Of a stretch of DNA of 64,000 nt, positions 16,317 through 26,662 are shown one piece after another. Every line of letters starts with the position of its first letter. The first letter of the stretch is position 1. Below the pieces are notes generated by a model. That model was not told the DNA's origin, made no database searches, and saw only the letters and a list, made by a program, of their open reading frames with translations. The translations under genes and the position numbers were made by a program. The DNA comes from Micromonospora sp. WMMD1120 (lineage in GTDB: Bacteria; Actinomycetota; Actinomycetes; Mycobacteriales; Micromonosporaceae): NCBI RefSeq assembly GCF_029626235.1, contig NZ_JARUBO010000005.1, positions 6,606,001-6,670,000 of the forward strand. Direction: 5' to 3'.

Positions 16317-17135
16317 ATGGCGGCCGAAGCGACACCCGTCGAAGGCCCGCGGATCGGCGTGATCGGCGGGTCGGGTTTCTACGAGTTCCTCGACGAGGTC
16401 ACCGAGGTTGCCGTCGACACGCCGTACGGGGCACCGAGCGACCAGGTCTCCATCGGTGGTCTCGCCGGGCGGGAGGTGGCGTTCCTACCGCGGCACGGAC
16501 GTCGGCACGCTCTTCCCCCGCACCGCATCAACTACCGGGCCAACCTGTGGGCGTTGCGGGCGCTCGGCGTCCGGCAGATTCTCGCACCGGGCGCCGTCGG
16601 CGGCCTGCAACCGGAGTTGGGCCCCGGCACCCTCGTCATTCCGGACCAGTTGGTGGACCGGACCAGCGGCCGCGAGCAGACCTACCACGACGGGCGACCC
16701 GGTACGGACGGGCAGCTCCCCCAGGTCGTGCACGCTCCCTTCGCCGACCCCTACTGTCCGGTCGGACGGGCCACGGTCCTCGACTCCGCCCGGCGCGGGG
16801 GTTGGTCGCCGGTCGACGGTGGCACCATGGTGGTCATCGCCGGCCCCCGCTTCTCCACCAGGGCCGAGTCACGCTGGTACGCCCGGGAGGGCTGGACAGT
16901 GGTCGGGATGACCGGCCACCCCGAGGCGGTGCTCGCCCGGGAACTGGGGCTGTGTTACACCGCCCTGTCGCTGGTGACCGATCGCGACTCGGGTGTCGAG
17001 GCCGGGCAGGGGGTGACCCAGCAGGAGGTCTTCGCGGTCTTCGCCCGGAACGTCGACCGCCTCCGCGTCCTGCTCGCCGAGGCCTTGGGCAGGTTGCCGG
17101 CGGGCCAGGTTGGCTGTGCGTGTGCGGGACACTGA
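16317..17135 (+). CDS. mtnP: Purine nucleoside/5'-methylthioadenosine phosphorylase (MTAP-like)
   Basis: 272 aa, cytoplasmic. Family signatures: GVIGGSGFY for phosphate binding, PRHGRRHALPPHRINYRAN, GAVGGLQ, IPDQLVDRTSGR, the RFSTRAES loop and GMTGHPEAVLARE (usually GMTGMPEA or similar). It catalyses phosphorolysis of methylthioadenosine, or of another purine nucleoside, to a ribose-1-phosphate and the free base. The family does not fix the base specificity, and the His in the MTGHPE motif hints at a non-standard pocket. The ATG at 16317 has a GAGGAG site. It lies at the end of the glycosyltransferase operon, so it may process a nucleoside by-product of that pathway instead of only salvaging MTA. 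Confidence 0.85.
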   Translation: MAAEATPVEGPRIGVIGGSGFYEFLDEVTEVAVDTPYGAPSDQVSIGGLAGREVAFLPRHGRRHALPPHRINYRANLWALRALGVRQILAPGAVGGLQPELGPGTLVIPDQLVDRTSGREQTYHDGRPGTDGQLPQVVHAPFADPYCPVGRATVLDSARRGGWSPVDGGTMVVIAGPRFSTRAESRWYAREGWTVVGMTGHPEAVLARELGLCYTALSLVTDRDSGVEAGQGVTQQEVFAVFARNVDRLRVLLAEALGRLPAGQVGCACAGH

Positions 17136-17157
17136 CCGAAACCGAGAGGAGATCGTC

Positions 17158-17724
17158 GTGCGGGTTCCGATCCTGAGGTCGCGCCCGGCCTGGGCCGCTC
17201 TGGCCTGCGCCGTCGTCGTGGGGCTCGTGGTGGGCCTCTACTGGTTCCAGCCGTGGAAGCTGTTCACCGACACCTACGTCGACGAGGCGGTTCCCCCCAC
17301 CGAGACCGCGGCGACGGTGCCCACCGCCACGGCGGCGGCCCCGGCGACCTCGGCCGCCGCGCCAGCGGCCACCGAGGTCCTGACCGCCGGCGCGTTCGTC
17401 ACCCACGAGCACCGGACCACCGGCCGGGCCGAGATCCACCGGCTCGCCGACGGGCGACACCGGCTCGTCATCCGTGACCTGGACACCTCGAACGGGCCGG
17501 ACCTGCGGGTGTGGCTGACCGACCAACCGGTGGTCGAGGGCACGGCCGGCTGGCGCGTGTTCGATGACGGCGAATGGGTGGAGCTGGCCCGGCTCAAGGG
17601 CAACAAGGGCAACCAGGTGTACGAGCTGCCGGCCTCGGTCGACCCCGGTGACTTCCGCAGCGTCTCGATCTGGTGCAAGCGATTCGCGGTCTCCTTCGGG
17701 GCTGCCGATCTGAAGAGCGTCTGA
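17158..17724 (+). CDS. Membrane-anchored DM13 domain protein
   Basis: 188 aa. One N-terminal helix (about 10-30), an Ala/Thr/Pro-rich linker (45-75), then a DM13 domain: THEHRTTGRAEIHRLADGRH, the NGPDLRVWLTD signature, and WCKRFAVSFGAADL at the end with the conserved Cys. In animals DM13 modules are proposed to have redox or electron-transfer roles; bacterial functions are not established. GAGAGGAGA precedes the GTG at 17158, 22 nt after the phosphorylase gene, so it probably belongs to the same operon. A hairpin follows at 17743. Confidence 0.85.
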   Translation: MRVPILRSRPAWAALACAVVVGLVVGLYWFQPWKLFTDTYVDEAVPPTETAATVPTATAAAPATSAAAPAATEVLTAGAFVTHEHRTTGRAEIHRLADGRHRLVIRDLDTSNGPDLRVWLTDQPVVEGTAGWRVFDDGEWVELARLKGNKGNQVYELPASVDPGDFRSVSIWCKRFAVSFGAADLKSV

Positions 17725-17742
17725 CCGGACCCACCTGCGACC

Positions 17743-17760
17743 GGCCCGTCTTGTCGGGCC
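17743..17760 (+). terminator. Hairpin after the DM13 gene
   Basis: GGCCCG and CGGGCC arms (6 bp) flank a TCTTGT loop 19 nt after the stop codon. There is no T run, as is common in this group. It probably ends the long operon that starts at 12665. Confidence 0.5.
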
Positions 17761-17804
17761 ACCGCCGCACCGGTTCGTCGGGCCGCAACCCGACGGACAC
17801 GACA

Positions 17805-19479
<1,675 letters not shown>

Positions 19480-19508
19480 CCCCGCCGACGACGGAGAAAG
19501 GTTTCGCT

Positions 19509-20846
19509 GTGCCACCTCGCAGACTCGCCGCCGCGCCCTGGCTCGGAGCGGTCCTGGCAGCCCTGGTCCTGGTTGCCGTGGGGATGTCCGTCGTCGCGAC
19601 CGTCGCGCCGGCCGCCGCGGCGCCCACCGCCGGATGCGGCAAGGCGCCCGGCCTGACCAGCGGCACCCACACCATCCAGAGCGACGGCAAGACCCGCAGC
19701 TTCATCCTGCGGCTCCCGGACAGCTACGACAACACCTATCCACACCGGCTGGCCTTCGGCTTCCACTGGTTGGGCGGCACCGCCACCCAGGTCGCGTCGG
19801 GCGGCACCGACGGCGCCGCGTGGGCCTACTACGGCATGCTCTCGCAGGCGAACAACACCACGATCTTCGTCGCCCCGCAGGGCATCAACAACGGTTGGGC
19901 CAACTCCAACGGTGAGGACGTGACCTTCACCGACGACATGATCCGGACAATCGACAACGCACTCTGCGTCGACACGTCGCAGCGGTTCTCGGTCGGGTTC
20001 AGCTACGGCGGCGCGATGAGCTACTCCCTGGCGTGCTCCCGGCCGACCGTGTTCCGGGCGGTGGCGGCGATCGCGGCCCCGGGCCCGATCAGCGGATGCA
20101 GCGGCGGCACCCAGCCCGTCGCGTACCTGGGCATCCACGGCATCAACGACAACATCTCGAGCGGGCGGGCGTTGCGCGACAGGTTCGTGCGGAACAACGG
20201 CTGCGCCGCGCAGAACCCGCCCGAGCCGGCGGCGGGCAGCCGGACCCACATCACCACCGCCTACTCCTGCCAGCCCGGCTATCCGGTGCTCTGGGCCGCG
20301 TTCGACGGCGGCCACCAGCAGGGCCCGGTGGACGGGTGCGCCGGCTGTGAGAGCGGGGCGCGGAGCTGGGTCAAGCAGGAGGTGTGGCGGTTCTTCGCCC
20401 AGTTCGGTGGCACCGATCCGACCACCCCGCCCCCGACCACCCCGCCGCCCGGGCAGCAGAACGTGCTGATCGCCGGCACCCAGTCGGGACGGTGCGTCGA
20501 CGTGCCCAACTCGAGCACGAGCAACGGCGCCCGGGTGCAGCTGTGGGACTGCAACGGTGGCAGCAACCAGCGCTGGACGCACACCGCCAACCGCACCCTG
20601 ACCGTCTACGGCAACAAGTGCCTGGACGCCAGCGGAGCGGGCAGCGGCAACGGCACCGCGGTGATCATCTGGGACTGCAACGGCCAGCCCAACCAGCAGT
20701 GGAATCTGAACGCCAACGGCACCATCACCGGCGCACAGTCCGGGCTCTGCCTGGACGCCGCCGGGTCCGGCACGGCCAACGGCACGCAACTGCACCTCTG
20801 GGCCTGCCACGGCGGCGCCAACCAACGGTGGAGCACGCGCGCCTAG
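19509..20846 (+). CDS. Second secreted esterase of the same family with CBM13 tail
   Basis: 445 aa, a tandem paralogue of the upstream gene with the same order: signal peptide (about 1-37), esterase domain with GFSYGGAMS nucleophile, HGIND and DGGHQQG motifs, a TTPPPTTPP linker and a three-repeat ricin-type tail. The GTG at 19509 is chosen because GGAGAAAGG lies directly upstream (19492-19500). Small loop differences (an extra CAGCESG near the end of the catalytic domain) separate it from its twin, suggesting a related but different ester substrate. A 20-bp hairpin follows. Confidence 0.85.
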   Translation: MPPRRLAAAPWLGAVLAALVLVAVGMSVVATVAPAAAAPTAGCGKAPGLTSGTHTIQSDGKTRSFILRLPDSYDNTYPHRLAFGFHWLGGTATQVASGGTDGAAWAYYGMLSQANNTTIFVAPQGINNGWANSNGEDVTFTDDMIRTIDNALCVDTSQRFSVGFSYGGAMSYSLACSRPTVFRAVAAIAAPGPISGCSGGTQPVAYLGIHGINDNISSGRALRDRFVRNNGCAAQNPPEPAAGSRTHITTAYSCQPGYPVLWAAFDGGHQQGPVDGCAGCESGARSWVKQEVWRFFAQFGGTDPTTPPPTTPPPGQQNVLIAGTQSGRCVDVPNSSTSNGARVQLWDCNGGSNQRWTHTANRTLTVYGNKCLDASGAGSGNGTAVIIWDCNGQPNQQWNLNANGTITGAQSGLCLDAAGSGTANGTQLHLWACHGGANQRWSTRA

Positions 20847-20882
20847 CGCGCGTCGGCGTCCTCGATCGGTCGAGGAGTCCTG

Positions 20883-20930
20883 GAGCGGTGCGCCTCAGGG
20901 GCGAATCCATGCCCCTGAGGCGCACCGCTC
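20883..20930 (+). terminator. Strong terminator hairpin
   Basis: Two perfect 20-nt complementary arms (20883-20902 and 20911-20930) around an 8-nt loop GAATCCAT, 37 nt after the second esterase and before the convergent cutA gene. It probably stops transcription from both sides. Confidence 0.85.
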
Positions 20931-20986
20931 GACACCGCAGTCGCCGCCGTGCGTCGTGGAGTTGCGGACACTGGCCGCCGGGTTTT

Positions 20987-21316
20987 CTAATCGGCCTCAA
21001 CCGTCCGTCTGATCCACGCCAGATAATCCGCCGAGCCGTGAACAACCGCTACGGCCGTAACTTGCGGATTGTCCCACGGGTGCGCGTCGACCAGGTGTGA
21101 TTCCAGGGCGGGATACCGGTCGGCGGTGGTGAATAGCAGCACCTGCCATTCCTCGCCGGCGCCTCGTTCGCCGAGGTGCCAGAACACGGACGTGACCGGG
21201 CCGGTCACCTGCGCGCCCGCCGCCAGGCGTGCCGTTGTTGCCCCCTCGGCCAGCTTCACTGCGGCATCGCGGGTGGGGGCGGATGTCGACACCTGCACGT
21301 AGTCGCTCACCAGCAC
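20987..21316 (-). CDS. cutA: CutA1-type divalent cation tolerance protein
   Basis: 109 aa, the usual length. It matches CutA1 with DAAVKLAEGATTARLAAGAQ (normally A..LV...LAACV), VFWHLGERGAGEEW and HPWDNPQVTAVAVVHGSADY near the C-terminus, which corresponds to the HPYE.PE motif. CutA forms small trimers linked to metal tolerance and signal-transduction-like roles. The typical Cys is replaced by Gly-Ala in LAAGAQ. Start at GTG 21316, or at the second GTG at 21310. Convergent with the esterase genes. Confidence 0.85.
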   Translation of the reverse strand: MLVSDYVQVSTSAPTRDAAVKLAEGATTARLAAGAQVTGPVTSVFWHLGERGAGEEWQVLLFTTADRYPALESHLVDAHPWDNPQVTAVAVVHGSADYLAWIRRTVEAD

Positions 21317-21539
21317 AGGCTAACGGCGCTGGTGTCCGCGGACAGGTGCGGACAGCCGGAGGACAGTTGCACCCATCTGAACGTCCTGGCAGCCCGTAAC
21401 GTCCCACTCACGAAACGGCGGCGCTGCGTCTATGCCCGATGTCGATGCGCGGTCCCCCCGCCGTACCGCCGAAGGGCGGGGGGCGTCCGAGCCGGACAGA
21501 CCGGGCGCCCCTCTGCCAGCCCAACCCGAGGAGACGGCC

Positions 21540-21842
21540 ATGATGGGGGCGGAACCAACAACAGTTCAGGCGGGCAGCACCCTGTACGCCCGGCGGACGG
21601 CGGCGGAGCTGAACGGGCGGTTGGGCGGAGAGCACGTACCCCGGCGCCCGCAGTGGGACTGCCTCGCGTGCGAGCAAGATTCGCCATGTGATCCGGCCCG
21701 GATGCGGTTGGCCGAGCAGTACGGCGACAGCCGGATCAACCTGTCGATCTACGTGGGCGGCCTGCTCTTCGTGGCCATCGCCGAACTGCCCGACGCCAAT
21801 CCGGCTGATCTGCACGAACGGTTCGTTGCCTGGACCAGGTGA
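21540..21842 (+). CDS. Small conserved-looking protein with WDCxxC motif
   Basis: 100 aa, unrecognised function. GAGGAG at 21528-21533 points to the ATG at 21540. The central motif PRRPQWDCLACEQDSPCDPAR has three cysteines in a spacing seen in small actinobacterial proteins, often found near XRE-type regulators, where similar Trp-Asp-Cys motifs occur. The C-terminal half (INLSIYVGGLLFVAIAELP) looks like a beta-rich or weakly amphipathic segment. It stands alone between cutA and a convergent secreted protein. Confidence 0.65.
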   Translation: MMGAEPTTVQAGSTLYARRTAAELNGRLGGEHVPRRPQWDCLACEQDSPCDPARMRLAEQYGDSRINLSIYVGGLLFVAIAELPDANPADLHERFVAWTR

Positions 21843-21861
21843 CCTGTCGCTCGCGGCCCGC

Positions 21862-22989
21862 TCAGCCCACCGAGCAGGGCGCGCCGTTCAACGAGAAGCC
21901 GGTCGGCGGCGCGTCGCTGGCACCCCACCGTCCCTGAACGCCGAAGGTCGCCGAGCCGCCCGGCGCGAGCACCCGGTTCCAGTCGACGTTACGGGCGGTC
22001 ACCGTGGCGCCGGCCTGACCGACGGTGGCGTTCCAGGCCGAGGTGACCTGCTGGTCACCAGGGAAGCCGAAGGTGACGATCCAGCCGTCGACCGGCGCGG
22101 CTCCGGTGTTCTGCACCGCCACCGTGGCCACGAAACCGCCCTGCCACTCGGACTGGTTGCGGTAGGTCACCCGGCAGGTCGAGGGCGGCGGGGTCGGTGG
22201 CGTCGACGTCGTGGGCAGCTCGATGGTGTTCGAGGCGATCGACACGTTGCCGGCCGCGTCCCGGGCCCGCACGTAGTAGCGGTTGCGCAGCGGCGTCGTG
22301 GCCGGCAGCGGCGTCGTGTACGTCGTCCCCGGGACGGTGGCGACAAGCCTCGAGGTGAACCAACCGTCGAACTCGTAGATGTTGTATCCCAGTACGGCGA
22401 CGTCGTCCGTCGACGGGGACCAGGACAGCGTGGCGGTGGAAGGGGTCACGTCGCCGAGGGTCAGGTCCTGCGGCGCGCTCGGCGGGGTGGTGTCCGGGCC
22501 GGTGTCCGTCACCGGCGTGACCACTGCCAACGCGTTGGACCAGTTCGACCGGTGTCCGAGGTCGTCCCGGGCGGACACCCGGAACGTGTACTGCTGGCCC
22601 GGCGCGATGTGGTTGGTGATCGTGGTGGTGGTGACGGCGCCGACGCTGGCGCTGAAGGCCAGGTCGCCGAACTCCTGGTAGTACGCGATGTCGTAGCCGG
22701 CGATGGCGCAGCAGTCGGACGTCGCGGCGGTCCAGGTGAGGGTGATCGACCCGGTCCGCACCTCGGCGGTGGTCAGGCCGGTGGGCGCGCCCGGCGGCGC
22801 GACCTCACCGGACGCCGGAGCGACCGCCGGATGGACGGCGGGCGCGGCGCCTGCCGCCGACGCCGCGTTCAGCGGGGTGCCCACCACCGCTGTCGAGAGC
22901 ACGACGGCGGCCAGCAAAACCGGCCGTGAACGGCGGAACAGCGAGGAGGAGAGGGCGCCTGTCATGTCCAGACGATGCCGCCGTGACAT
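21862..22989 (-). CDS. Secreted FN3-FN3-CBM2 protein
   Basis: 375 aa. Signal peptide at about 20-48. Two fibronectin type III modules (about 65-160 and 170-260) carry the ITLTWTAA, YTFRVSARD, ATLSWSPSTDDVAVLGYNIY and YYVRARDAAGN signatures. A TPPTPPPS linker joins a cellulose-binding CBM2 at about 275-375 (CRVTYRNQSEWQGGF ... FSLNGAPC, with terminal cysteines and exposed Trp). No catalytic domain is present, so it is a binding or adhesion protein, or a remnant of a larger cellulase. The start is uncertain: ATG 22989 or 22965, neither with a clear ribosome site. Confidence 0.8.
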   Translation of the reverse strand: MSRRHRLDMTGALSSSLFRRSRPVLLAAVVLSTAVVGTPLNAASAAGAAPAVHPAVAPASGEVAPPGAPTGLTTAEVRTGSITLTWTAATSDCCAIAGYDIAYYQEFGDLAFSASVGAVTTTTITNHIAPGQQYTFRVSARDDLGHRSNWSNALAVVTPVTDTGPDTTPPSAPQDLTLGDVTPSTATLSWSPSTDDVAVLGYNIYEFDGWFTSRLVATVPGTTYTTPLPATTPLRNRYYVRARDAAGNVSIASNTIELPTTSTPPTPPPSTCRVTYRNQSEWQGGFVATVAVQNTGAAPVDGWIVTFGFPGDQQVTSAWNATVGQAGATVTARNVDWNRVLAPGGSATFGVQGRWGASDAPPTGFSLNGAPCSVG

Positions 22990-23114
22990 CGATGATCGCC
23001 AACGCGTCTCACCACTCGGTCCGGGGAAACCTCAGGATTTCCGCCGCGGCCGTACGCGCCTGTTCGGGACGACCACGGACCTGACCCCGCTGTACATCTA
23101 CAGTGCCCACCGCA

Positions 23115-23510
23115 TCAACTGATCTCCTGCCCCTGGCACTGCGGGACGGAGACGTGGGCGGTGACGATCCGCCAACCGACGGGTAGGCGTACCCAGGTCT
23201 GGGTCTGCCGCCCGGTGGCGTCGGCGTCGGCGTAGCCGAAGCGGGTCGTCACCACCGCGAGGTCCGTGCCGAACGTGGTGACCACCGGGTCCACCAGCCG
23301 GCGACCGGCCGGCAGCGGCGGCTGCGCCGCCCGCCACTTGCGCTGCTCGTCCAGCCCGTACTGGTGGTCGGCGAGGCCGAACCGCACGGTCCGCCCGGAA
23401 TCCCAGAAGTACGCGCAGATCCGGTCCGCGTCACCGTCCACCAGCGCCCGTTCGTAGTCGGCGAAGGCCGCCGCCACCTCGGCGACGACCTCGGTCCGGT
23501 CGATCTCCAT
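23115..23510 (-). CDS. AtzH/HpxZ-like (DUF3225) SnoaL-fold protein
   Basis: 131 aa. The small alpha+beta barrel signature FADYERALVDGDADRICAYF, followed by WDSGRTVRFGLADHQYGLDE and ending in GWRIVTAHVSVPQ, matches the DUF3225/HpxZ/AtzH group, associated with s-triazine or oxalurate breakdown. This agrees with the upstream genes of the same operon (allophanate hydrolase, biuret-type amidohydrolases). It is last in the operon, separated from the permease gene by an 80-nt gap containing a strong hairpin. ATG at 23510. Confidence 0.78.
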   Translation of the reverse strand: MEIDRTEVVAEVAAAFADYERALVDGDADRICAYFWDSGRTVRFGLADHQYGLDEQRKWRAAQPPLPAGRRLVDPVVTTFGTDLAVVTTRFGYADADATGRQTQTWVRLPVGWRIVTAHVSVPQCQGQEIS

Positions 23511-23548
23511 CCGGTACGTCCCTTCGATCGGTCGGGTCGGGTGTCGGC

Positions 23549-23583
23549 GGTCCGGTCGGGAGCGGTGACCTCCCGACCGGACC
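23549..23583 (-). terminator. Intra-operon hairpin between permease and AtzH-like gene
   Basis: A 13-bp perfect stem (GGTCCGGTCGGGA and TCCCGACCGGACC) with a 9-nt loop lies in the 80-nt gap after the permease stop. It may attenuate transcription into the last gene or protect the upstream message. No T run. Confidence 0.5.
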
Positions 23584-23590
23584 CGACCAC

Positions 23591-25219
23591 TCAGCCGGGC
23601 AACGCGGACGTCCTCCGGTCGGCGTCCGTCCGCTGGTGGGCGGGGTCGGCGCGATCGGGCTCCTGGTCCGGTTCGAAATCCTCCGGTTCGGGCTCGCGGG
23701 GGGTGGGGCGGCCGAGCGCGAAGACCGCGCAGATCGCCGCCACGAAGAGGTAGCCCAGCGCCACCTGGCCGTTGGCGTTCCACTCGATCCGCTCGCCGTG
23801 AATGAGCCCGATGAACGACAGCAGCGCGCCGGAAGCGGCGAAGATCGCGGCCCGGACGAACCGCCTGTCGATGATGAAGACCACCACCGCGCCGAGCACC
23901 AGCCCGGCGAGGATCGCGCCCTGACCGAGCACCAGCAATCCGTCGTAGACCACTCCGGCGCCGTTGAGCGCGTCGTCGCCGACCGCCGCGGCGGTGGTGC
24001 CGGCCGCGGCCAGGGCGTTGTCGATCTGCCCGGTCGCCCAGGCCGCGATGTTCGGGATCAGCGCGGCGACCACGGCGGCGGCGTGCGCGCGGGGCGTGGC
24101 CTGGAACGCCTGCGCCCCGATCAGCAGCCCGATGTAGAGCAGGATCGGCACGATGGCCGCCGTCGGGAAGATCGCGCCGAGCAGCCCGAACATGCCGAAG
24201 AAGCACAGCAGGGCGATCACCACGCCGGTCGCCATCGAGTAGCCGGTGCGTCCGCCGGCCGCCTTCCAGCCCGGGTGCCCGACGTACACGGCGGGCGGGA
24301 ACGGCGAGCCGAGCGCCGCCCCGACCACCGCGCCCGCGCCGTCGGCGAGCAGGACGCTGCGCAGGTTGTAGTTGTCCCCCGCGGTGGCCGCGCTCTCCAC
24401 GTTCGTCATGCCCTCGGTGAAGTTGTAGACACCGAGCGGGATCGCCGTCGCCAGCAGCGGCGCCATGTCGGCCAGCCCGGCGCCGAGCAGGTCCAGCTTG
24501 AGCGAGGGTACGGCGAGCGCGATGTCCCGGGCCGCCGCCGTGACGTCCGGCACCGACATCGCTCCACCGGCCCAGCCGATCGCCGTGCCGAGCAGCAGCG
24601 CGGCCAGCCCGATCGGGAAGTTGAAGGGCAGCCTCACGTCGGTGAGCAGGCCAATCAGCAGCAGCGCGAAGACCGGCAGGGCGACCCAGGCCATCCGCCA
24701 CATCTGCCCGGCCGGGTTCATCGAGATGAAGGTGATGGAGATACCGGCGAGGGTGCCGAGCAGCGCGGCCCGGGGCGCGTACCGGCGGATGTAGGGCCCC
24801 ACGAACGCGCCGATCAGCACGATCACGCCGATGATGAAGGCCCACGCCAGCCCGGCCTCCCAGGCCCGCACCGGGTCCTGGGTACGCAGGTAGATCGGCA
24901 GCATGATGACGAAGATGACGATGAACATGTGCGGCACGCTCGGCCCGTACGGCAGGGCCGTCACGTCGCTGCGGTTCTCCCGCCGGGCCAACCGGCGGGC
25001 CAGGTAGGTGTAGTAGATGTTCCCGGCGACCAGGGCGATGCCGAGCGCCGGCAGGATCGTGCCGAACACCTCCCCCTCGGGAAGGTTCACCACGACCAGG
25101 CAGAGCCCGGTCAGGGTGAGCACGTTGACCAGGACGTTGACGCCGAAGCCGAAGAACGCGTTGGTGTCGCCGCGTACCCAGTACGGCAGCGGGGCGACTG
25201 TCGGTGTGGTCGAGGCCAT
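23591..25219 (-). CDS. NCS2-like (xanthine/uracil family) permease
   Basis: 542 aa with about 12-14 membrane helices and a charged C-terminal tail. It begins with PYWVRGDTNAFFGFGVNVLVNVLTLTGL and has NFTEGMTNVESAATAGDNY, the helix-8 type motif in which NCS2/AzgA-like carriers place an acidic Glu in the substrate site, plus FPPAVYVGHPGWKAAGGRTGYS. It is co-transcribed with the amidohydrolases (12-nt gap), so it probably imports a cyclic or linear ureide such as biuret, barbiturate or a related nitrogen compound; the substrate is inferred from context. The ATG at 25219 has a GGGAGCAG site. Confidence 0.82.
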   Translation of the reverse strand: MASTTPTVAPLPYWVRGDTNAFFGFGVNVLVNVLTLTGLCLVVVNLPEGEVFGTILPALGIALVAGNIYYTYLARRLARRENRSDVTALPYGPSVPHMFIVIFVIMLPIYLRTQDPVRAWEAGLAWAFIIGVIVLIGAFVGPYIRRYAPRAALLGTLAGISITFISMNPAGQMWRMAWVALPVFALLLIGLLTDVRLPFNFPIGLAALLLGTAIGWAGGAMSVPDVTAAARDIALAVPSLKLDLLGAGLADMAPLLATAIPLGVYNFTEGMTNVESAATAGDNYNLRSVLLADGAGAVVGAALGSPFPPAVYVGHPGWKAAGGRTGYSMATGVVIALLCFFGMFGLLGAIFPTAAIVPILLYIGLLIGAQAFQATPRAHAAAVVAALIPNIAAWATGQIDNALAAAGTTAAAVGDDALNGAGVVYDGLLVLGQGAILAGLVLGAVVVFIIDRRFVRAAIFAASGALLSFIGLIHGERIEWNANGQVALGYLFVAAICAVFALGRPTPREPEPEDFEPDQEPDRADPAHQRTDADRRTSALPG

Positions 25220-25231
25220 GACTGCTCCCGG

Positions 25232-25924
25232 TCAGGAGGAGGGCTGCAACACGGGGGTGGTGGGCAGCGCGGCGCGCACCTGCGCGGAGTCGGCGACCCA
25301 GCCGAAGATGCCGCCCTGGGCGGCGATCATGTCGAGCCCGACCCGCTGGAACTCGGGGAAGTAGGACCCGACACAGTCGGCGAGCACGAGACACTCGTAC
25401 CCGCGGTCGTTGGCCTCCCGGACCGTCGTGTGCACGCACACCTCGGTGGTGACTCCGGCGACCAGGAGGCTGCGGACGCCCCGCTCGGCGAGCAGGGCGT
25501 CCAGGTCGGTGGCGTAGAAGGCGCCCTTGCCGGGCTTGTCGACGACCGGCTCGCCGGGCAGCGGCGCCAGCTCGTCGACGATGTCGTGGCCGTACTCGCC
25601 GCGGATCAGAATGCGGCCGTTGGGTCCCGGGTCACCGATCCGCCGGCTCGGCGCGCCACGGTGGAGCTTGGCCGGCGGGCAGTCGGACAGGTCGGGCAGG
25701 TGCCCCTCACGGGTGTGCAGGACGTTCAGGCCCACGGCGCGGGCGTCGGCGAGCAGCGCGGCGAGCGGCGCGATGGTGCGGCGCAGGTGGCCGACGTCGT
25801 TGCCCAGGCTCTCACCGAATCCGCCGGGTTCCAGGAAGTCGCGCTGCATGTCGATGACGAGCAGCGCCGTGCTCGCGATGTCGAAGGTGTACGGGCCGGG
25901 TCGCGCGGCGGCGATCGTCAACAC
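25232..25924 (-). CDS. Cysteine amidohydrolase of isochorismatase fold (biuret-hydrolase-like)
   Basis: 230 aa. The catalytic triad is visible: Asp25 in [10 protein letters not shown], Lys130 in [11 protein letters not shown] and Cys163 in [17 protein letters not shown]. It is a close paralogue of the next gene upstream, with the same spacing as biuret hydrolases, which hydrolyse biuret to allophanate and ammonia. GAGGTG precedes the GTG at 25924. Two paralogues in tandem may handle two related amides or form a mixed oligomer. Confidence 0.85.
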   Translation of the reverse strand: MLTIAAARPGPYTFDIASTALLVIDMQRDFLEPGGFGESLGNDVGHLRRTIAPLAALLADARAVGLNVLHTREGHLPDLSDCPPAKLHRGAPSRRIGDPGPNGRILIRGEYGHDIVDELAPLPGEPVVDKPGKGAFYATDLDALLAERGVRSLLVAGVTTEVCVHTTVREANDRGYECLVLADCVGSYFPEFQRVGLDMIAAQGGIFGWVADSAQVRAALPTTPVLQPSS

Positions 25925-25933
25925 TGGGGCACC

Positions 25934-26623
25934 TCACCCGGCCGTCGCGGCGATGACGTCGTCGGAGGTGGTGACGCAGCCGAAGACACCGCCCTGCATG
26001 GTGACCATGTGCAGTGCCGCGTCGTGGTTGGCCTTGTCGGTGGCGCCGGTGCAGTCGGACAGGATCAGGCACTCGTACCCTCTGTCGTTCGCCTCGCGCA
26101 TCGTCGTGTGCACGCAGACGTCGGTGGTGATGCCGGTGAGGATCAGGTGGGTGATCCCCCGGGTACGCAGCACCAGGTCGAGGTTCGTGGCGTAGAAGGC
26201 GCCCTTGCCCGGCTTGTCGATGACCACCTCGCCGGGGAGCGGGGCGACCTCGGGCACGATCTCCCAGCCCGGCTCTCCTCGGACCAGGATCCGACCGGCC
26301 GGACCGGCCGAGCCGATCTCGGCGCCGATGCGCGCGGAGCGCCACCGTTTGTTCGCCGGGAGGTCGGACAGCTCCGGGTCGTGTCCCTCCCGGGTGTGCA
26401 CGACGAGCATCCCGAGCGCGCGGGCGTGCGCCAGCAGCCGGGCGGTGGCCGGCAGGCCGGCCCGGGTCAGCCCGATGTCGTAACCCATCGCGTCGACGTA
26501 GCCGCCCGGTCCACAGAAGTCGGTCTGCCAGTCGATGCAGAGCAGTGCGGTACGCGCGGTGTCCGCCACGCCGTCGTACGGCCACGGATAGGGGTTGGCC
26601 GGTACCGGTCCGATGCTGCCCAT
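25934..26623 (-). CDS. Biuret amidohydrolase-like cysteine hydrolase
   Basis: 229 aa. Isochorismatase fold with triad Asp31 (LLCIDWQTDF), Lys137 ([12 protein letters not shown]) and Cys170 (GITTDVCVHTTMREAND). FCGPGGYVDAMGYDI near the N-terminus is characteristic of biuret hydrolase and ureidoacrylate-type enzymes. ATG 26623 is chosen because AGGAGG lies 7 nt upstream; a longer start at 26644 would put that site inside the gene. It lies between the allophanate hydrolase and the second hydrolase, the order expected for biuret to allophanate to CO2 and ammonia. Confidence 0.85.
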   Translation of the reverse strand: MGSIGPVPANPYPWPYDGVADTARTALLCIDWQTDFCGPGGYVDAMGYDIGLTRAGLPATARLLAHARALGMLVVHTREGHDPELSDLPANKRWRSARIGAEIGSAGPAGRILVRGEPGWEIVPEVAPLPGEVVIDKPGKGAFYATNLDLVLRTRGITHLILTGITTDVCVHTTMREANDRGYECLILSDCTGATDKANHDAALHMVTMQGGVFGCVTTSDDVIAATAG

Positions 26624-26662
26624 CCTCTCGCCTCCTGTCGTCATCGCGGGTGTCCGCCCGCC

